From a virus, in the IMG/VR virus record IMGVR_UViG_3300047497_000044, positions 1-23,704 of that record: 23,704 nucleotides of DNA; one strand, 5' to 3'. Positions within the stretch are counted from its first letter, which is position 1. Each line of letters opens with the position of its first letter. Below the pieces are notes generated by a model. That model was not told the origin of the DNA and ran no database searches. It saw nothing but the letters and a program-made list of their open reading frames with translations. The translations under genes were made by a program, and so were the position numbers. Positions 1-8,400 of the stretch are shown here, piece after piece.

Positions 1-1420
1 CCGTCGCCGTCGTGAGCTGGTCCGACCCTGCCGTCGGAATCGAATTCACGAGCGCAGTGCCAGCGGTAGCATCTGCCTGGATGGTGAGCGCCGGAGTCTT
101 CGACTGACGCACGGATGCGATGATCGCAGTCGTCTGCGTGCTGATGTCGGTCGACTTCGCGGCGATGTCCTGAAGCGAGTGCTCCAAGCCAGGCGCCGTC
201 GCGAGCGTTCCGGACATCGCGTTGATGATCTGGTCGAGGCTCGGGTCTGTCCCGCTCTGCCCGTTCGTCTGCTGCCCTGGGATGCCGGCAACTGCCGCCA
301 CCACTCCACGGAGCACCGAGACGGGGGTCGTGAAGGCGTTGCTGATGGTCGACAGCAGGGCCTGGAGCGCCAAGTCGGACGAAGCGGATCTCGCCGACAG
401 CGCCTGCGCGACCGCCACACGCCCGAAGAGCGGGTCAGCGTACGATCCGGCCAGGGCCTCGTAGTCCTTGCGCGTGACCGCCACCTGTCGGCTCTTGAAC
501 ACGAGCCCCGCGAACGACTGCGCATGCTCGATGGACTCGGCGTCGTCCCCACCGGTCGACCCCTGCGGGTTGTTGATCGACAAGCTGATGGTCTTGCCGG
601 ACACGACCAAGGGCACGACGACCGAGGTGATCGTGTCGGCGAGTACGAGACCCGCCAAGCCGTCCGTCACCACGTACTGCACGACGATGCTCGCGAGTCG
701 CGTCGGGATGTTGCCGGCAGTCCCGTCACCGAACCGGACCGTCGGCGGGGCATCGGTGTACGACACCTCGTACTGGTTCGTCTGCGCGAACGTGATGAAC
801 TGGCTCTCCGTCCAGGGCGTCCCGTCGACGGTCACGGACACAGAACCCTGAGCCACGAACTGAGGCGAGACGACCTTCTTCAGGTCGAACACCTGGTTCG
901 CCGTCCCGTCCGACACGAACGTCTCGGTGACAACCTTGCCGTTGAAGCACGGTACGTCGATCAGGTTATCCGGCCCCTGCTGCGCCGGCAGGATGTCGAC
1001 TTCCTTCGCTGCGCTGAAGATCAGACCGTTCGGCCCGTTGAACTGGAAGTACTGCGGGATCGGAACGGTGAACACCTGCGGCGTCGTCACCGCCACCTGC
1101 AAGTCGACGCTCGCCGAGACCGCACCGCCCATCTTGTACCCGAGCTGGCGGGTCAGGCGGGAGACAGCTCGCAGCGTTCGCGCCGTCGCCAGGTACGCAT
1201 CCGTCGCTCGGCGATCGAGGTAGAAGCTCAGCGTGTCGAGCCCGAACGAGATGACGTCGATGAGCATGATGCCCAAGCTCGACGTCGAGAAGTCGTTGTA
1301 GTCGGCGGCGAAGTTGACCTGGATCTGCGCGCGAAGATCATCCTCGTGCGTGTCGAAGTCGAGGCCGGCGTACTTGACCCTGTTCAGATCGCCAATGTTC
1401 GGGGTCGACGTGTTAGACAC
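1..1420 (-). CDS. 6: Baseplate wedge protein, T4 gp6 / baseplate J-like (3' end cut by window edge)
   Basis: This gene encodes the wedge protein that forms the iris-like periphery of contractile-tail baseplates. I translated the minus frame from a GTG at 1420 and it stays open for 473 codons to the left edge, so the C-terminus is missing. Visible landmarks are KYAGLDFD (residues 16-23), SSLGIMLID (47-55), an RRATDAYLATARTLRAV segment (71-86), RFGDGTAG (229-236) and AVTRKDYEAL (314-323). This order is characteristic of gp6-like and baseplate-J proteins. Residues after about 400 look helical and may form a coiled coil. The start overlaps the end of the gp25-like gene, and a GGAGG precedes it at good spacing. 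The gp25-gp6 pairing matches T4 and most myovirus baseplate clusters. The family call is firm; the exact gp6 role is inferred from neighbours. Confidence 0.9.
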   Translation of the reverse strand, partial: MSNTSTPNIGDLNRVKYAGLDFDTHEDDLRAQIQVNFAADYNDFSTSSLGIMLIDVISFGLDTLSFYLDRRATDAYLATARTLRAVSRLTRQLGYKMGGAVSASVDLQVAVTTPQVFTVPIPQYFQFNGPNGLIFSAAKEVDILPAQQGPDNLIDVPCFNGKVVTETFVSDGTANQVFDLKKVVSPQFVAQGSVSVTVDGTPWTESQFITFAQTNQYEVSYTDAPPTVRFGDGTAGNIPTRLASIVVQYVVTDGLAGLVLADTITSVVVPLVVSGKTISLSINNPQGSTGGDDAESIEHAQSFAGLVFKSRQVAVTRKDYEALAGSYADPLFGRVAVAQALSARSASSDLALQALLSTISNAFTTPVSVLRGVVAAVAGIPGQQTNGQSGTDPSLDQIINAMSGTLATAPGLEHSLQDIAAKSTDISTQTTAIIASVRQSKTPALTIQADATAGTALVNSIPTAGSDQLTTAT

Positions 1421-1862
1421 CTGCGCCTCCACCACTCGGAGAGATCACCTGTCCGGTGCTCATGTTCATGCTGAGCGTCTGCTTCTTGCTGGTCGCCGGG
1501 ATGAAGTACTGGATGATGCAGATCACGTTGCCGTTCGCGTCCTTCGAGACGTTCACCCCCAGAAGAACCACGCGGGTCTCGTTCTTCGCAATCGACTGCC
1601 CGACCTCGGTCTGAATCAGCGCCGTCAGCGCCAAGTTGTTGTTCTCGAACACGAACTTCCAGGCGTCCGTTCCGTACGACGGGCGCATCACCCGCGTGTT
1701 CTTCTGCGTCAGGATGAGCTGGATGAGCGCCTGCCTGATGAGATCGTCGTCGGTCGCCTGCGCCGGGAACTGCGTCGAACCCTTCTGGAACGGAAACGCG
1801 ATCCCGATGAAGGTCGGAGCGGGCTTCTTCGTCTGCGGGTAGATGGTCGTCGGGGCGGGCAT
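1413..1862 (-). CDS. 25: Baseplate wedge protein, gp25/GPW family
   Basis: This 149-aa protein belongs to the gpW/gp25 family, small lysozyme-fold wedge proteins that nucleate sheath attachment at the baseplate. The family pattern is visible: GIAFPFQ (residues 20-26), then TDDDLIRQALIQLILT (38-53) and a conserved Arg-Met-Arg-Pro-Ser-Tyr-Gly turn (57-64). Length is close to T4 gp25 (132 aa), with a Gly-rich tail (SPSGGGAGV). The ATG at 1862 follows GAGGGA at ordinary spacing. The stop codon lies inside the start region of the downstream gp6-like gene, so the two are probably translationally coupled. In this family the protein is structural and not enzymatic despite its fold. Confidence 0.9.
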   Translation of the reverse strand: MPAPTTIYPQTKKPAPTFIGIAFPFQKGSTQFPAQATDDDLIRQALIQLILTQKNTRVMRPSYGTDAWKFVFENNNLALTALIQTEVGQSIAKNETRVVLLGVNVSKDANGNVICIIQYFIPATSKKQTLSMNMSTGQVISPSGGGAGV

Positions 1863-1875
1863 ACAGTCCCTCAGT

Positions 1876-2212
1876 CTACAGGAGGTCTAGCGGGCAGGGG
1901 ATGCTGAACGACAGCGACGGGAGCTTCGGCAAGCTTGGAAGACCGGGCAGAGAAGGCAAACCGGGGAGCTTCAGCGACGGGAGCGACGGGAGCTTGATGT
2001 TCAGGCTGATCGAGAGCGTCGGCAGCGAAATCGTGGGGAGCTTCGGGAGGCTGGGAAGACTCGGAAGAGCCGGAAGCGAAGGCAGTTTCAAGCTGGGAAG
2101 CGACGGCAGCTTGATGTTCAGGTTGATCGACAGGTTCAGCGAGATCGACAGCGTCGGCAGCTTGGGGAGCGACGGCAACGAAGGCAGCGCCGGCAAACCT
2201 GGGAGCTTCAGG
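1876..2212 (-). repeat. Three in-gene repeats of about 117 bp coding Leu-Pro blocks
   Basis: Nucleotide-level copies are visible. For example AGCTTGATGTTCAGG on the plus strand occurs near 1991 and again near 2109, followed by GATCGA in both. The repeat period is about 117-120 bp, in frame with the 39-40-residue protein repeats. The third copy is shorter and diverges at the C-terminal end (SFSIPCPLDLL). Such repeats can expand or contract by recombination. Confidence 0.75.
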
Positions 2213-2250
2213 GTCGGCGGAAACGGGGGCAGTGCGCATCGGGAAGCCAC
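1876..2250 (-). CDS. Leu-Pro repeat protein between spike and wedge genes
   Basis: This 124-aa protein is almost entirely built from Leu-Pro-x units (LPSLPSLPKLP). Three tandem repeats of about 40 residues are visible at 14-53, 54-92 and 93-124. Each carries a KLP..LPSLPSLPKLP block; the first two also contain LSISLN and IKLPSLPS. Such a chain should form an extended rod and not a globular domain. A GTG start at 2250 is used because the preceding gene's stop provides a GAGGAGG; the spacing is short, so the start is uncertain. A second minus-strand frame (1871-2239) is also open throughout because the repeated codons avoid stops; I prefer this frame for its protein-level periodicity. The location next to the spike suggests a baseplate accessory, fibre core or spike cap, but I do not recognise a characterised family. 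Confidence 0.7.
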   Translation of the reverse strand: MASRCALPPFPPTLKLPGLPALPSLPSLPKLPTLSISLNLSINLNIKLPSLPSLKLPSLPALPSLPSLPKLPTISLPTLSISLNIKLPSLPSLKLPGLPSLPGLPSLPKLPSLSFSIPCPLDLL

Positions 2251-2257
2251 ATCCTCC

Positions 2258-2728
2258 TCACGTAATCGGGATCACTGTACTAGGAGGCGGAGCAACCGTC
2301 GCGAGGACAGTCAACGTGCAGGTGTGCAGCGCCGTCGCGAGAGCTGCCGCAACGGCCGCCGCCGGAAGCACGGGATTCGACACAGCGGCGGTCACGGCAG
2401 GCGTGCACGGGGCTGTCGGCGGCGCGGTGACCCCAACCTGCGCTCCTGTGACCGGCACGGCGGCCCAGAACGCCAGCAAACCGGTGTTCCAGGCCGCTCC
2501 GAAGGTCGCCGGGGAGCCTGCGGCTGGCGCAGCGATAGCACCTAGAAGCGTCGACTGGAGAGCGCTGTCACGACCTGCCAGGACCGGTAGGTTCGGCCCG
2601 AAGGTGCCTGCCGAGGCGTAGCTGAAATACGCCTGGGCCATCTTCTGGGCCGCGACCGCGGGCGTCGGCTGCGGCGCTGCGAAGATCGCGACGAAAGCCT
2701 GCGTCAGCGAGGACGGGTCGAGCGGCAC
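2258..2728 (-). CDS. Conserved small virion-type protein, Ala-rich, next to the spike gene
   Basis: This 156-aa, strongly Ala/Pro-rich protein has an internal duplication. An AFVAIFAAP...AAQKMAQAYFSYA segment (residues 11-38) resembles a later VSNPVLPAAAVAAALATALHT segment (116-136). Between them lie LAGRDSALQSTLLGAIAAP and WNTGLLAFWAAVPVTGAQVG. I recall similar proteins in tail-baseplate clusters of large phages, but no function is established that I can name. The start is a GTG at 2728 preceded by GAGGT. The gene follows the spike gene by 7 nt and precedes the Leu-Pro repeat gene by 7 nt, so it belongs to the baseplate operon. It is probably a virion component; the function is unknown. Confidence 0.65.
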   Translation of the reverse strand: MPLDPSSLTQAFVAIFAAPQPTPAVAAQKMAQAYFSYASAGTFGPNLPVLAGRDSALQSTLLGAIAAPAAGSPATFGAAWNTGLLAFWAAVPVTGAQVGVTAPPTAPCTPAVTAAVSNPVLPAAAVAAALATALHTCTLTVLATVAPPPSTVIPIT

Positions 2729-2735
2729 CGCAACC

Positions 2736-3719
2736 TCACTTCAGCTTCACGTTCTGCGACAAGATCGCCGGAGGCGGTGGAACGGTAGGCGGCGTCGACG
2801 GGCCGACACCTGTCCCGTGCATGTGCGACGTCAGCCACGTCATGAGCGGCTCACCGAGAACGGCGTGGATCATCGCCATGTCTCCGAGGAAGACGCCGCC
2901 GACCTTGGCGTTGAAGCTCTTCCCCGTGAAGTTGATGTCGCCGCTCATGACTACGTTCAGGTTCCCCGACCCCGAGTCGATCGCCATCAGGTTCCCCTGC
3001 GCGTCGACGATGTTGATGCCGGAGGGCGAGGTCGAGATCGAGTTCCCCGTCTGGTCGACCACCGAGAACGTCTTCGTGTTCGGGTCGATCGTCAGAATCG
3101 TGCTGGCGGACTTGTCGAGCGCCTCGACGATGAGCTGGAAGGCGTTGTTCGGACCAAACACCAGCGCGTTGGTGATCCCCTTCGTACGATCAGCCGTCTT
3201 CGTAACGTCGCTGAGCGCCTCGTCTCCAGGGTCTGGCTGGTGCCAGATGATCGAAATCGACTCCTTCCCAGCTTCGTCGTTGAAGATCAACTGGTGACCG
3301 GCGCGCGTGACGAAGCCTCGCTTCTGCGGCGTTCCGTCTGCGGCGTACGCGAACTCGGTCGGCAACGGGAACTTCCCGCTCGTCTGCGTGTACCAGCCTC
3401 CGAAGTACCCGATCGGCGTCGACGGGTTGCCGTTGTCGAAGAACACACGCACGAGCGACCCCGTGACAGGCGGAAAGAACGCTCCGAAGTTGTTCCCCGC
3501 TGCATCGAAGAGCGGGTCGACCCACATGGTCTGGAGCCCCTGCTGCGGGTCGTGGCCGACCTGCGGACACGCGATGCGGATACGCCCGCGCATGTCCGGG
3601 TCCGCGTTGTCGATCACGAACGCCCGGTAGATGTTGTAGTACACGCGCAGCGCACGCTCGATCCCGAGGTGCTGGATGTACTGCCTCAGCTCGTCGACTT
3701 CGCCTGCGTCGAGCGCCAT
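2736..3719 (-). CDS. 5: Central spike protein, gp5/VgrG/gpV-like OB-fold, without lysozyme domain
   Basis: This gene encodes the membrane-piercing spike under the baseplate hub. Residues about 32-110 form the gp5/gpV OB-fold: FVIDNADPDMRGRIRIACP, WVDPLFD, and FFPPVTGSLVRVFFDNGNP followed by PIGYFGGWY. The middle part (about 170-270) has the repetitive beta pattern expected of a spike helix. The end contains SHMHG (298-302) and a Pro-rich tail (PSTPPTVPPPP). T4 gp5 has a lysozyme domain; none fits in these 327 residues. The ATG at 3719 is chosen over the in-frame GTG three bases earlier because it sits in a TGATG junction with the hub stop and has better spacing from GGGAG. The neighbouring hub gene supports the call. 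Confidence 0.85.
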   Translation of the reverse strand: MALDAGEVDELRQYIQHLGIERALRVYYNIYRAFVIDNADPDMRGRIRIACPQVGHDPQQGLQTMWVDPLFDAAGNNFGAFFPPVTGSLVRVFFDNGNPSTPIGYFGGWYTQTSGKFPLPTEFAYAADGTPQKRGFVTRAGHQLIFNDEAGKESISIIWHQPDPGDEALSDVTKTADRTKGITNALVFGPNNAFQLIVEALDKSASTILTIDPNTKTFSVVDQTGNSISTSPSGINIVDAQGNLMAIDSGSGNLNVVMSGDINFTGKSFNAKVGGVFLGDMAMIHAVLGEPLMTWLTSHMHGTGVGPSTPPTVPPPPAILSQNVKLK

Positions 3720-5155
3720 CACGAACTCCCTGAGCCCGACGTGGGCGAAGCAGACGTCGACCCGGAACTCTGGGCGTCAGCATCCGTGGTGCCGACCGGA
3801 CCTTGCTGCTTCTGACCACGGTCGAACATCGAGCCGACGTTGCTCACGGCAGTGAACGACGTCGACAGACCGCTGCCGTTGAACGTGTGAGTCACGGTGA
3901 AGATCGCGTAGTTCTTCACGTACTCCCCGGAGTCAGTCCCCAGGCGCTTGCCCACGCCTTGCAGCTCGATCAAGTCGCCCGGGAACAGGTTCGGCACGCC
4001 CAGCGTGTCGACCTCGATCTTGATGCCCATGTTGGGCTGCATCGCCGTCAGCTCCCCCTTCGCCTGTTGCTGGGCCAAGGTCGTCGGCTGGTCAGCATTC
4101 CCCGGCTCCATGCCGTCCCCGGTCTGCGCATTCGGCGCCGGCCGCTCCGGATTGGGCGCCGGCTCGTTGTTCCCCTGCCCAGACTGCGCGATGGTCTGCG
4201 GCGTCCCTTGCGCACCCGGTGCGAGCGCCGACGCGATCTGCATCGCGTACGGGTCACCCGTCTCGGAGTTGATCCCCTTCATGATCTGGCCGTACGTGCC
4301 AGCACCCTTCGGGAGGAACAGTGCACCCCACGAGTTGGTCGACAGGCCGAGCACCGGCAGCAGCGTCTTCTGGTCCCCAGTCGGACTCGACGTGTTCGCT
4401 CCAGGCCCGAAGCTCACACCAGGGAAGAACGCGAAGACGTACTTCGGCGTGTCCGTCGCGTGGATCGAACGCGGCACAAGCTGAAGCATGTTGTTGCCGA
4501 CCTGCACGATCCAGCAGTGGCAGATGCGAGCAAGCCTCCAGATCTGGAACCAGTCGTTCTGCCAGCCTGGCGCAATCTCGTCCGGTGTGTCGAGCGCCAC
4601 TTGCTCGTCGCTACCGCTGGTCACGCGCGAGTCATCGAGCGTGATGGGCCTCGGGTTGTTCGGGTCCGGCCCCGCCAACAGCGACTTGATGATGTTCCGC
4701 CGGGTGTCCGGCCCAAGAGCTACGCCGCGCCCGGACGAGTTCAGCATGTCGAAGCCGCCGGTTCCGTACCCTACGAGCGTGATCGTCGGGTCGGCTCCAA
4801 GCTGGACATCCGGCTTCATCAGCAGGCCAGTGAACACCGGCGACAACACTGGCCCCTGCGACGTCCCTCCGATGTAGCCGAGCTGCACCTGCAAGTAGGA
4901 CGACCCCCACACGATCAGGTCGCTGTCGATGAAGTCGATCAGGTCCGACAGCGGCAGGTTCATCGTGACGGTGATCTTCGGGAGATACGCGAGCTGCATC
5001 TCCACGGTGACCTCTGTCACCACCGCCAGCGACAAGAGCAGGTTGTCCCCAGCGCTGAAATTCGCGTTCGTCCAGAGCGGCACGTTCGTACCGTCCGGGA
5101 GCACGATGCTCACGGCGCAGTACGGCGAGGAGAAGTCGTAGGTGGCCTCGGGCAT
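3719..5155 (-). CDS. Baseplate hub protein, gp27 / late-control-D-like
   Basis: This 478-aa protein sits between the LysM/gp53-like gene and the spike gene, where hub proteins are found in contractile tails. It begins with a beta-rich region (SIVLPDGTNVPLW, LPKITVTMNLPLSDLIDFIDSDL, YLQVQLGYI) like the barrel domains of gp27 and P2 gpD. A middle block follows (DEIAPGWQNDWFQIWRLAR, 192-210). A low-complexity Pro/Gln/Asn-rich linker spans about 311-370, then a second beta domain (KIEVDTLGVPNLFPGDLIELQG, 379-400) and a Ser/Thr/Gly-rich tail. The hub adapts the sixfold tube to the threefold spike. The start lacks a clear Shine-Dalgarno and lies 3 nt after the preceding stop, so coupling is likely. 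Identity rests on pattern and position. Confidence 0.75.
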   Translation of the reverse strand: MPEATYDFSSPYCAVSIVLPDGTNVPLWTNANFSAGDNLLLSLAVVTEVTVEMQLAYLPKITVTMNLPLSDLIDFIDSDLIVWGSSYLQVQLGYIGGTSQGPVLSPVFTGLLMKPDVQLGADPTITLVGYGTGGFDMLNSSGRGVALGPDTRRNIIKSLLAGPDPNNPRPITLDDSRVTSGSDEQVALDTPDEIAPGWQNDWFQIWRLARICHCWIVQVGNNMLQLVPRSIHATDTPKYVFAFFPGVSFGPGANTSSPTGDQKTLLPVLGLSTNSWGALFLPKGAGTYGQIMKGINSETGDPYAMQIASALAPGAQGTPQTIAQSGQGNNEPAPNPERPAPNAQTGDGMEPGNADQPTTLAQQQAKGELTAMQPNMGIKIEVDTLGVPNLFPGDLIELQGVGKRLGTDSGEYVKNYAIFTVTHTFNGSGLSTSFTAVSNVGSMFDRGQKQQGPVGTTDADAQSSGSTSASPTSGSGSS

Positions 5156-5158
5156 GGC

Positions 5159-5479
5159 TTACTGGAGCACGTTCTGGAAGAGCGCCCCCAGGACGAACCG
5201 AGGCGACGGGATGCGTAGCGTCTGGCCAGCGTTGAGCTGCGTCGGCACGATCTCGATGTTGTTGGCCGCCGCGATGACCCACCACAGGACCGGGTCCCCA
5301 TAGAACTGATTCGCGATCGTGTCGATGCGGTCAGTCGCGAGCACCTGGTACTGGATGTCGTCCGGCTGCGTCGGCATGGCCGGCATGTCCAGCAGGTTCC
5401 AGAACGTCACGCCGTCGAGCAGCAGGAGCTGTGCGAACCGGAGCCGGCTGTTCTTCTTGAGCGTGATCGTCGCAGCCAT
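5159..5479 (-). CDS. LysM-like baseplate protein, gp53-like
   Basis: This 106-aa protein carries a LysM-like module at residues about 43-93: YQVLATDRIDTIANQFYGD, then PVLWWVIAAANNI, then LNAGQTLRIPSP. This fold occurs in T4 gp53 (a wedge protein) and in small LysM proteins of P2-type tails and extracellular injection systems, where it links the hub to the wedges or tube. Here the position directly before the hub gene supports that connector role, not peptidoglycan degradation. The ATG at 5479 has a GGAGGAG 5 nt upstream, just after the tape measure stop. The protein is shorter than T4 gp53 (196 aa) and closer to the compact LysM type. Confidence 0.8.
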   Translation of the reverse strand: MAATITLKKNSRLRFAQLLLLDGVTFWNLLDMPAMPTQPDDIQYQVLATDRIDTIANQFYGDPVLWWVIAAANNIEIVPTQLNAGQTLRIPSPRFVLGALFQNVLQ

Positions 5480-5491
5480 CCAACTCCTCCA

Positions 5492-8400
5492 TCACGGGGT
5501 GATCTTCACTCCGGTTCCGCTGTTGCCGATGGCGTTGATCCGCGCTTTGGCACCTGCACCCGTCGCAGCTCCTCCACCCCGACCGACCCCTCCCGTCGCC
5601 GAGATGGCGTTGGCCAACTGCTGGATCGCGTTGATGATGCTCTGCTGCACATTCAGGTGCGCGGTGAACATCGCCTTGTACCCGTCGGTGTCGGTCCACC
5701 ACTTCGGGTAGTTGATCGCATCAACCTCCGACGAATTGACCAACCCTGGCGTCGGCGGCGGCTGGTTCGGGTTCGGCGTCGTCCCTTCGGTCCCCTTGGC
5801 GGCTTCCGCCGCTGCCTGCGCTGCGGCCGTTCGCTTGGCAGCGAGGTTCTCGAACGCCACCACGACCGACGCGAGCTGCTTGGCGACATCCGCCACCTGG
5901 TCCTGAATCGCCTGGGCGGCGACCGACGTCATGTCGATCAGGTCGTTGAACAGCTTGTTGAACAGCTTGTGCAGGAAGTCCGACAGCTTCACGAACTGGA
6001 CTTCCCAGTCCTTGATCATGATGCCGATGCTCTCGCTCGCCTTCTTGAACGCCTTGATGAATCCGCCAGAGATGGCGTTGCCGACGATGTCGGTGATCTT
6101 CTCGAAGATCGTGTTGAAGAAGTCGAAGACTCCGGTGACGATGCCCTTGATCTTGTCGAACCCCTGCTTGAACATCTCGGGGATGGTCGAGTGGCCGAAC
6201 AGCTTGTCGACCTTGTCCTCGATCCAGTCGAAGAACCCCGCGAAGAAGTCCTTCACGTCCTTCCACGCCTTCGTGACCTTGTCCGAGGCGTCCTTGATGT
6301 AGCCCCACACCTTGTCGAACAGGTCCCCGAAGAACTTGGCGACCGGGTCCCAGATCGGCTTGATGTACTTCGTCCAGACGTCCATCACGTAGTTCATGAT
6401 GGTCGTCCACACCGGCTCGAAGATGTTCGTCCACAGCCACGAGATGGTGTCGGCGATCATGCCGACGACCCACTTGATCGTGCCCCAGAGGATCTTCACG
6501 AAGATCTTGACGATGCGGTAGATGATGTAGCCGATGGTCTCCAGCGCCGCCCAGATCGGCTTGATGACCACGCAAATCGCCTCGAACACGAACTTCGCGA
6601 TGTTCCACAGCACTTCGAGCGACTTGACGATCACCTTTCCGACGAAGTCGTTGACCTTGATCAGGAACTTGATCACCGGCCGGACCGCCGCGACAATCTT
6701 CCCGAACGTCGTGTCTCCGGCATCGCCTGCGTCGTTGACGCTCTTCGTGACGTTGTCGATCCAGTCCTTGATGTCCTGCCAGTACTTCAGGATCGCGCCC
6801 AGCGGGTTCATCAGAACGCCGAGCACGGTGGACAGCGTGTCGTAGAACGTGTCGAACCCCTTCTTCAGGGCATCGAAGAAGTCCTTGAACTGCGGGAACG
6901 CCTCGCCGAGGGCGTCGAGAACGCCGTCCACGATCCCCTTCGGAATCGACAGGATGATGTCGAGCAGGCTCTGCATCGCGTCGTACACCGCGATGGACAG
7001 CTTCGGCAGCCACTCGGTGATGAGCTTCGGTCCCTGGTCGAAGAGCCACTTGATCCCATCGACGACGGCCTTCGTCAGGAACTTCATGATGTCGTGGGCG
7101 CCGTCGTGCAGGAACCCCTTGATCTTGTCGACGACGTTCTTCGTCTCTTTCGGCCAGGCCATGAAGCCGACCGTCAACGCCGCGACCGCCGCGATGACCG
7201 CCACGATAGCCCCTTCGACCGAGAACAACGCCCCGGCCACCGTCTCCAGGACAGGCCACAGCGTCTCGATGACACCGCCAAGCTTCGTGATGACACCGAA
7301 GATCGGCGTGAACTTGGCCAGCGCGAACGCGCCGGTGATGAGCCCGGCGGACGACTCGAACGTCCCGGCGACCTTCTCCTTGAAGCTCTTGCTCGGGTCC
7401 GACCACAGGCCAGTCAGGTCGTGCCACCAGCCCTTGAAGTACTCAACCAGCTTGTCCTTCACGAACTTGAAGGCCGTCTTGATGATCGAGTGAAGCGCGT
7501 CCCCGATCTTCGCAGCAGTCGAGGCACCTTCCTTCGACTTCGGGTCGATTCCCGAGATGAGCCCGTGCAGGAAGTCCTTGGCGACCCTCTTCAGGATGGC
7601 CATGCCCTCCTTCGCCTTGGCCGACACCTGCTTCCAGATTCCCTGCCAGTCGACCTTCTTGGCCTCCGCAGCGACAGTCTTGAAGATCCCCTTCAACGCC
7701 GTCACGCCTTGCTTGACGAGCGCCGGGACCTTCTTGAACAGACCTCGGATGTCTTCTCCGATCTGGTCGATGGCCTGCTGCGTCGTCTTCCCCTTCAGGC
7801 GCAGGTCTGCGAAGCGCGCCCCGAGGGCTGTGATGGCCATCGTCGCCAACCCGATGGGGCTCACCAGGTGCTTGAAGCGGAACCCCATGGCTCCCAGGGC
7901 TCCGATCATCGGAGTCGCGCGCTCGACGATGGTGCCGAAGACCGCCGCCATCGGCCGCAGCGTTTGCGGCAGCAGCGCCTTGGCACCGATGGCGTCGATG
8001 TCCGCCATCTTCTCGACGAGCTTGCCCATCGGGCCGCCCTTCTTCACCAGGCCCTGGAGCGTCTGCGTGAGCTTGCCGAACTCCTTCTGCGAGTCGGCCA
8101 CGAAGTGCTCTCGTGCATGACCCAGGGCGCGGAAGCTGGCAATCGCCGAGTCCTTCGCCATGTCGTACGCCTCTTGAAGCGTACGGCCCGTCGAGAACCC
8201 CTCCTTGGCGATCTGACCCAGGTCCTTCGTCGCGTGGCGCGTGTCCGCCATCGTCTTGAGCATCGCGTCGTCGGCGTTCGAGAACATGTTCACGAGGTCG
8301 GCGGTCATCTGCTCGCCGAGCACACCGCGCAGGCGCCCAGCCAGGAAGCCCATCGACTGGCTGACGTTCTTCCCCGACTTCTTCGCCGCGATCACCATCT

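Noticed and set aside
1876-2212. CRISPR-like array from the regular repeats
   Set aside because: The repeats are in frame, encode Leu-Pro blocks, vary in sequence and have no unique spacers.
1871-2239. Minus-strand ORF in another frame over the Leu-Pro repeat gene
   Set aside because: It is open only because the repeated DNA lacks stops in that frame, its start is poorly spaced from the ribosome binding site, and its protein has no order comparable to the Leu-Pro repeats.
3720-3722. GTG start for the spike gene
   Set aside because: The in-frame ATG three bases later fits the TGATG junction and is better spaced from GGGAG.
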